Source: Flavobacterium sangjuense (lineage in GTDB: Bacteria > Bacteroidota > Bacteroidia > Flavobacteriales > Flavobacteriaceae). From it: a stretch of 64,000 bases of DNA. A model generated the notes under the pieces. That model was given only the letters and a program-made list of their open reading frames with translations. It ran no database searches and was not told the DNA's origin. Numbering within the stretch: the stretch's first letter is position 1; the number at the start of each line of letters is the position of its first letter. Shown here one piece after another: positions 60,734 through 64,000 of the stretch. The DNA is taken from contig NZ_CP038810.1 of NCBI RefSeq assembly GCF_004797125.1, positions 1,054,001 through 1,118,000 of the forward strand. Direction: 5' to 3'. The position numbers and the translations under genes are program-made.

Positions 60734-61500
60734 AAATTCCAAGTGTTAAGTTGGGCAATAGCATGATGTGCTGTTAAATCAAACTGCACCGGAACTATAG
60801 AAATGTAACCGTGCGCCAAAGCCCATTCATCAGTATCTTCGCCTTTATCCTGATTGACAAACTCTCCGGTTAACCAATAATAATCTTTGCCATAAGGTGT
60901 TTGTCGCTTATCAAACTTTTCCATCCAAATGGCTTTCGCCTGACGGCAAATTTTAATTCCTTTAATTTCGTTGGTTTTTAGTTTGGGGAAATTTACATTC
61001 AAAACAGTTCCTTCCGTTAGTTTTTTAGCCAAAACTTCTAAAGCAATTTTTTTGATGTAAGGTTTTATTTGTTCAAAATCGGCATTCCAATCATAATCCA
61101 ATAAAGAGAAACCAATAGCGGGAATTCCTTCAATTCCGGCTTCAACAGCAGCACTCATCGTTCCGGAATAAATAACATTAATCGAAGAATTTGAACCATG
61201 ATTAACACCTGACACGCATAAATCGGGTTTCTTTTTCAGGATTTCATTGACTGCCAATTTTACACAATCTACCGGTGTTCCCGAACAGCTGTATTCTGTA
61301 ATAGCGGTATTTTCGCCTGAAATTTTATTCAAATATATAGTGCTGTTGATGGTAATGGCGTGTCCCATGGCGCTTTGCGGACTATCCGGAGCCACGACTA
61401 TCACTTCGCCGATTTCTGCCATAACTGAAATTAAGGCCCGAATTCCAGGAGCATTTATGCCGTCATCGTTGGTAACTAAAATCGTAGGTTTGATGCTCAT
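60730..61500 (-). CDS. surE: 5'/3'-nucleotidase SurE
   Basis: This 256-residue protein opens with ILVTNDDGINAPGI, the metal-binding SurE motif (Asp12, Asp13), followed by APDSPQSAMGHAIT and VSGVNHGSNSSINVIYSGT. It dephosphorylates nucleoside monophosphates in the cytoplasm. The gene leads the surE-lpxB pair; the surE-lpxB order is common in Bacteroidota. Confidence 0.95.
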   Translation of the reverse strand: MSIKPTILVTNDDGINAPGIRALISVMAEIGEVIVVAPDSPQSAMGHAITINSTIYLNKISGENTAITEYSCSGTPVDCVKLAVNEILKKKPDLCVSGVNHGSNSSINVIYSGTMSAAVEAGIEGIPAIGFSLLDYDWNADFEQIKPYIKKIALEVLAKKLTEGTVLNVNFPKLKTNEIKGIKICRQAKAIWMEKFDKRQTPYGKDYYWLTGEFVNQDKGEDTDEWALAHGYISIVPVQFDLTAHHAIAQLNTWNL

Positions 61501-61570
61501 TTTTGAAATTATGTAACTAGCACAGTTTTTGTGCGTCTTATGTTCAGCAAAATTAAACTATTTTTAAGAT

Positions 61571-61597
61571 TTGTATAGCTGCATTTTCATAACTTTG
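61571..61597 (+). promoter_or_regulatory. possible promoter of the carboxy-terminal processing protease gene
   Basis: TTG (61571-61573), a 16-nt spacer and TAACTTTG (61590-61597) match the Bacteroidota promoter except for a short spacer. The ATG is about 126 bp downstream. A second, weaker box (TACTTTAG, 61684-61691) lies closer. The intergenic stretch 61501-61723 contains nothing else I can support. Confidence 0.4.
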
Positions 61598-61723
61598 AAC
61601 CAGTATGCTATGTAAATCAATGAGAATAACGATTTTTAACAAAAAATTATCTCGATAAGAAATTCTTGGCATTGTTTTTTGTTTACTTTAGACTAATAAT
61701 TAATGATTAAAATAATTCAATTT

Positions 61724-63973
61724 ATGAAAAGAAACTATAAAGTGCTTCTGGTAATTACGTTATTATCAGTGGCGTTATGGAGTTTTATGCCAAAAGAGAA
61801 ATCTTCTGATCCTGAGAAAGATAAAATGTTGATAGAATTATTGACGTTCGTTATCGAAAAAGGACATTACCATCCGGCAGCTATAGACGATACTTTTTCA
61901 AAAGGTGTTTATAAAGATTATCTGAATGCATTAGATCCATCTAAAAGGTTCTTCATGCAATCGGATATTGATGAGTTTGCCAAATATGAAACTCAAATCG
62001 ACGACCAAATCAAAAACAAAGATTTGACCTTTTTTGATTTGACTTACACGCGACTAATGCAAAGAATGGAGGAAAGTAAAGCCTATTATAAATTGGCTTT
62101 AGAAAAACCATTTGATTACAAAAAATTGGAATCAATAAATACAGATTACGAGAAATTACCATTTTGTAAAAATGCCCAGGAACTGAAAGAAAGATGGCGT
62201 TTGCAAGTGAAATTATCTACTTTGTCTTCGTTAGTTGAGAAACAAAAATTAGAAGAGGATTTAGCCAAAGATAAAAACAAAACATTAGAAGAAAAATTAA
62301 AGGATTTTAGAGCTAATCAAGGTGACAAACTTACACCAGAATCAGAAAAGAAATTCATTGCTGATTTTGAGAAAAGAAAAAATCAAGCGCCAAAAGGGTA
62401 TGAGCAACTTGAAAAAGAGACAAGAGAAAGCACATTAAATTCTTTGAATGACAACTTCAGTTTTATCAAGGATTTGGATAGAGAAGATTGGTTTTCTATT
62501 TATGTAAATGCGATTTCTTCTCGTTTTGACCCGCACACATCTTATTTCGGGCCAAGTGAAAAAGAGAAATTTGATGTTAGCATGAGCGGAAAATTAGAAG
62601 GAATTGGCGCTCGTTTGCAAAAGAAAAATGATTTCACAGAAATTACAGAGTTGATTTCCGGTGGTCCGGCATGGAGAGGAAAAGAACTTGAAGCCGGAGA
62701 TATCGTTCTGAAAGTAGCCCAAGCTGATGCCGAACCGGTTGATGTTGTAGGTATGCGTTTAGACGACGTTGTCAAAAAAATAAAAGGGCCAAAAGGAACT
62801 GAAGTGCGTCTAACTGTGAAAAAAACAGATGGTTCTATAAAAGTGATTACTATTATTCGTGATCAGGTTGAAATTGAAGAAACCTATGTGAAATCAAGTG
62901 TTGTAGAGAAAGATGGTTTCAAATATGGAATAATTTATTTGCCAAAGTTCTATATCGATTTTGAAGACCAAAACAGTCGTGATGCAGGAAAAGATGTTGC
63001 AATAGAAGTAGAGCGATTGAAAAAAGAAGGCGTTCAGGGAATAGTGATGGATGTTAGAGATAATGGAGGTGGTTCTTTGAAAACTGTCGTTGATATTGCA
63101 GGATTGTTTATTGAGCAAGGACCAATAGTTCAAATTCAATCAGCATCTGGGAAAAAGGAAGTGTTGTTTGACAGAGATTCGAAAGTACAGTGGGATGGTC
63201 CATTGGTGGTTATGATTAATGAATTCTCGGCTTCGGCTTCAGAGATTTTAGCAGCGGCTATTCAAGACTACAAAAGAGGCGTAATCATTGGAAGCAAGCA
63301 GTCTTATGGAAAAGGAACGGTTCAAAATGTAATTGATTTAAATCAGTTTGTTCGTGGAAGTACTTATGGAGATTTGGGCGCATTAAAAACAACTACTCAA
63401 AAATTCTACAGAATAAATGGTGGTTCTACTCAATTAGAAGGAGTGAAGAGTGATATCGCTATTCCGGACAGATATTCTTATCTGAAAATGGGAGAAAGAG
63501 ATATTGACAATGCGATGCCATGGGATAAAATTGATCCGGCTGATTATAAAATTTGGGACAAACAGAACAACTTTGATTTAGCTATTGCAAAAAGCAGAGA
63601 AAGAATGAGTAACAACGCTCAAATGAAACTGATTGATGATAATGCTAAATGGTTGGATGAAAGAAATAAAGAAAACGTTTATAGTTTGAACATTGATAAA
63701 TTCAAGGCTGAACAAAAAGCATTAGACGAAAAAAATAAAAAATACAAACCAATTGTTGATTACAAAAACGCGTTTGATTTTAACTCACTTCCTTATGAAG
63801 TTGAAGAAATGAATAAAGATTCTGTCCTTAAAGAGAAAAGAGACAGATGGCATGAAAGCTTGTCAAAAGATATCTATATAGAAGAAGCGATTCATATTCT
63901 AAATGATTTGCAATCTGAGAATAATAAAGGATTGACAACAAAAATTAAAAAAGATAAACTAGTAAAATCGTAA
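61724..63973 (+). CDS. carboxy-terminal processing protease (Prc/Tsp-like, S41)
   Basis: This protein of about 749 residues starts at MKRNYKVLLVITLLSVALWSF (ATG 61724), a signal or anchor sequence; ATG 61703 is an in-frame alternative. The N-terminal helical domain is followed by a PDZ domain with SGKLEGIGARLQ and GGPAWRGKELEAGDIV. The S41 protease core has VMDVRDNGGGSLKTV, catalytic Ser in NEFSASASEI and Lys in KQSYGKGTVQN. A C-terminal DUF3340-type helical tail completes the Tsp/Prc layout. It degrades or trims periplasmic proteins. It is the last gene before the window edge. Confidence 0.93.
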   Translation: MKRNYKVLLVITLLSVALWSFMPKEKSSDPEKDKMLIELLTFVIEKGHYHPAAIDDTFSKGVYKDYLNALDPSKRFFMQSDIDEFAKYETQIDDQIKNKDLTFFDLTYTRLMQRMEESKAYYKLALEKPFDYKKLESINTDYEKLPFCKNAQELKERWRLQVKLSTLSSLVEKQKLEEDLAKDKNKTLEEKLKDFRANQGDKLTPESEKKFIADFEKRKNQAPKGYEQLEKETRESTLNSLNDNFSFIKDLDREDWFSIYVNAISSRFDPHTSYFGPSEKEKFDVSMSGKLEGIGARLQKKNDFTEITELISGGPAWRGKELEAGDIVLKVAQADAEPVDVVGMRLDDVVKKIKGPKGTEVRLTVKKTDGSIKVITIIRDQVEIEETYVKSSVVEKDGFKYGIIYLPKFYIDFEDQNSRDAGKDVAIEVERLKKEGVQGIVMDVRDNGGGSLKTVVDIAGLFIEQGPIVQIQSASGKKEVLFDRDSKVQWDGPLVVMINEFSASASEILAAAIQDYKRGVIIGSKQSYGKGTVQNVIDLNQFVRGSTYGDLGALKTTTQKFYRINGGSTQLEGVKSDIAIPDRYSYLKMGERDIDNAMPWDKIDPADYKIWDKQNNFDLAIAKSRERMSNNAQMKLIDDNAKWLDERNKENVYSLNIDKFKAEQKALDEKNKKYKPIVDYKNAFDFNSLPYEVEEMNKDSVLKEKRDRWHESLSKDIYIEEAIHILNDLQSENNKGLTTKIKKDKLVKS

Positions 63974-64000
63974 ATTGATTTTATTGTTCTAAAGAAAAAG

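Overview
The window is low-GC DNA from a member of the Bacteroidota, most likely a Flavobacterium or close relative. The evidence is direct: several genes carry type IX secretion (T9SS) type A C-terminal signals, there is a SusC/SusD pair, near-perfect TAnnTTTG -7 promoter boxes precede many genes, and a mevalonate pathway is present. Both ends are cut: a UbiA-type prenyltransferase runs off the left edge and a carboxy-terminal processing protease ends just before the right edge. I see no CRISPR array, rRNA, prophage or classical insertion sequence. There is one tRNA (Phe). No stretch longer than about 300 bases lacks a gene.

Layout. (1) 1-4380, minus strand: isoprenoid block with a UbiA prenyltransferase, a sensor histidine kinase, mevalonate kinase and diphosphomevalonate decarboxylase. 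A divergent tspO follows at 4467. (2) 4992-13401, minus: three consecutive secreted T9SS proteins built from CUB-like, FN3-like and shared tail modules. (3) 13459-15368: an HI0933-type flavoprotein and a glycerophosphodiester phosphodiesterase. (4) 15370-36430: a starch/maltodextrin utilisation locus. The minus-strand arm encodes an MFS sugar transporter, beta-phosphoglucomutase, GH65 phosphorylase, GH13, GH31 and a second GH13. A LacI-type regulator sits in the middle. The plus-strand arm encodes SusC, SusD, SusE and a large T9SS-sorted GH13. (5) 36551-41634, plus: an AsmA-like protein, HMG-CoA reductase and a GYDIA-family GHMP kinase. (6) 41688-49221, minus: a cell-envelope operon read as coaX, outer-membrane barrel, TPR protein, lptC, a small membrane protein, a CNNM/CBS protein and a PpiD-like isomerase. 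(7) tRNA-Phe. (8) 49579-56321, plus: four consecutive POT-family peptide transporters, then a thioredoxin-like protein. (9) 56853-61500, minus: comEC, an NlpC/P60 lipoprotein, lpxB and surE. (10) 61724-63973: the Prc/Tsp-like protease.

How the genes work together. In the starch locus, surface amylase and SusCDE would cut, bind and import oligosaccharides. Periplasmic GH13 and GH31 enzymes shorten them, the MFS protein imports maltose, and GH65 plus PgmB convert it to glucose and glucose 6-phosphate. An identical 13-nt LacI-type operator lies upstream of both arms, each paired with a second 20-nt shared element. The mevalonate genes are split between the two ends of the left half, and the GYDIA kinase beside HMG-CoA reductase is a candidate for the otherwise missing phosphomevalonate kinase.

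The most unusual structure is a roughly 500-bp unit (21304-21803) inside the maltose operon. Imperfect 27-nt terminal inverted repeats bracket a GxxExxY-family gene broken by one in-frame stop. About 1.8 kb away (19392-19466) the same inverted repeats occur with only 24 bp between them, like an empty version. The loaded unit appears to have donated the start codon and signal-peptide n-region of the neighbouring amylase. Together these look like the remains of a small mobile element family.
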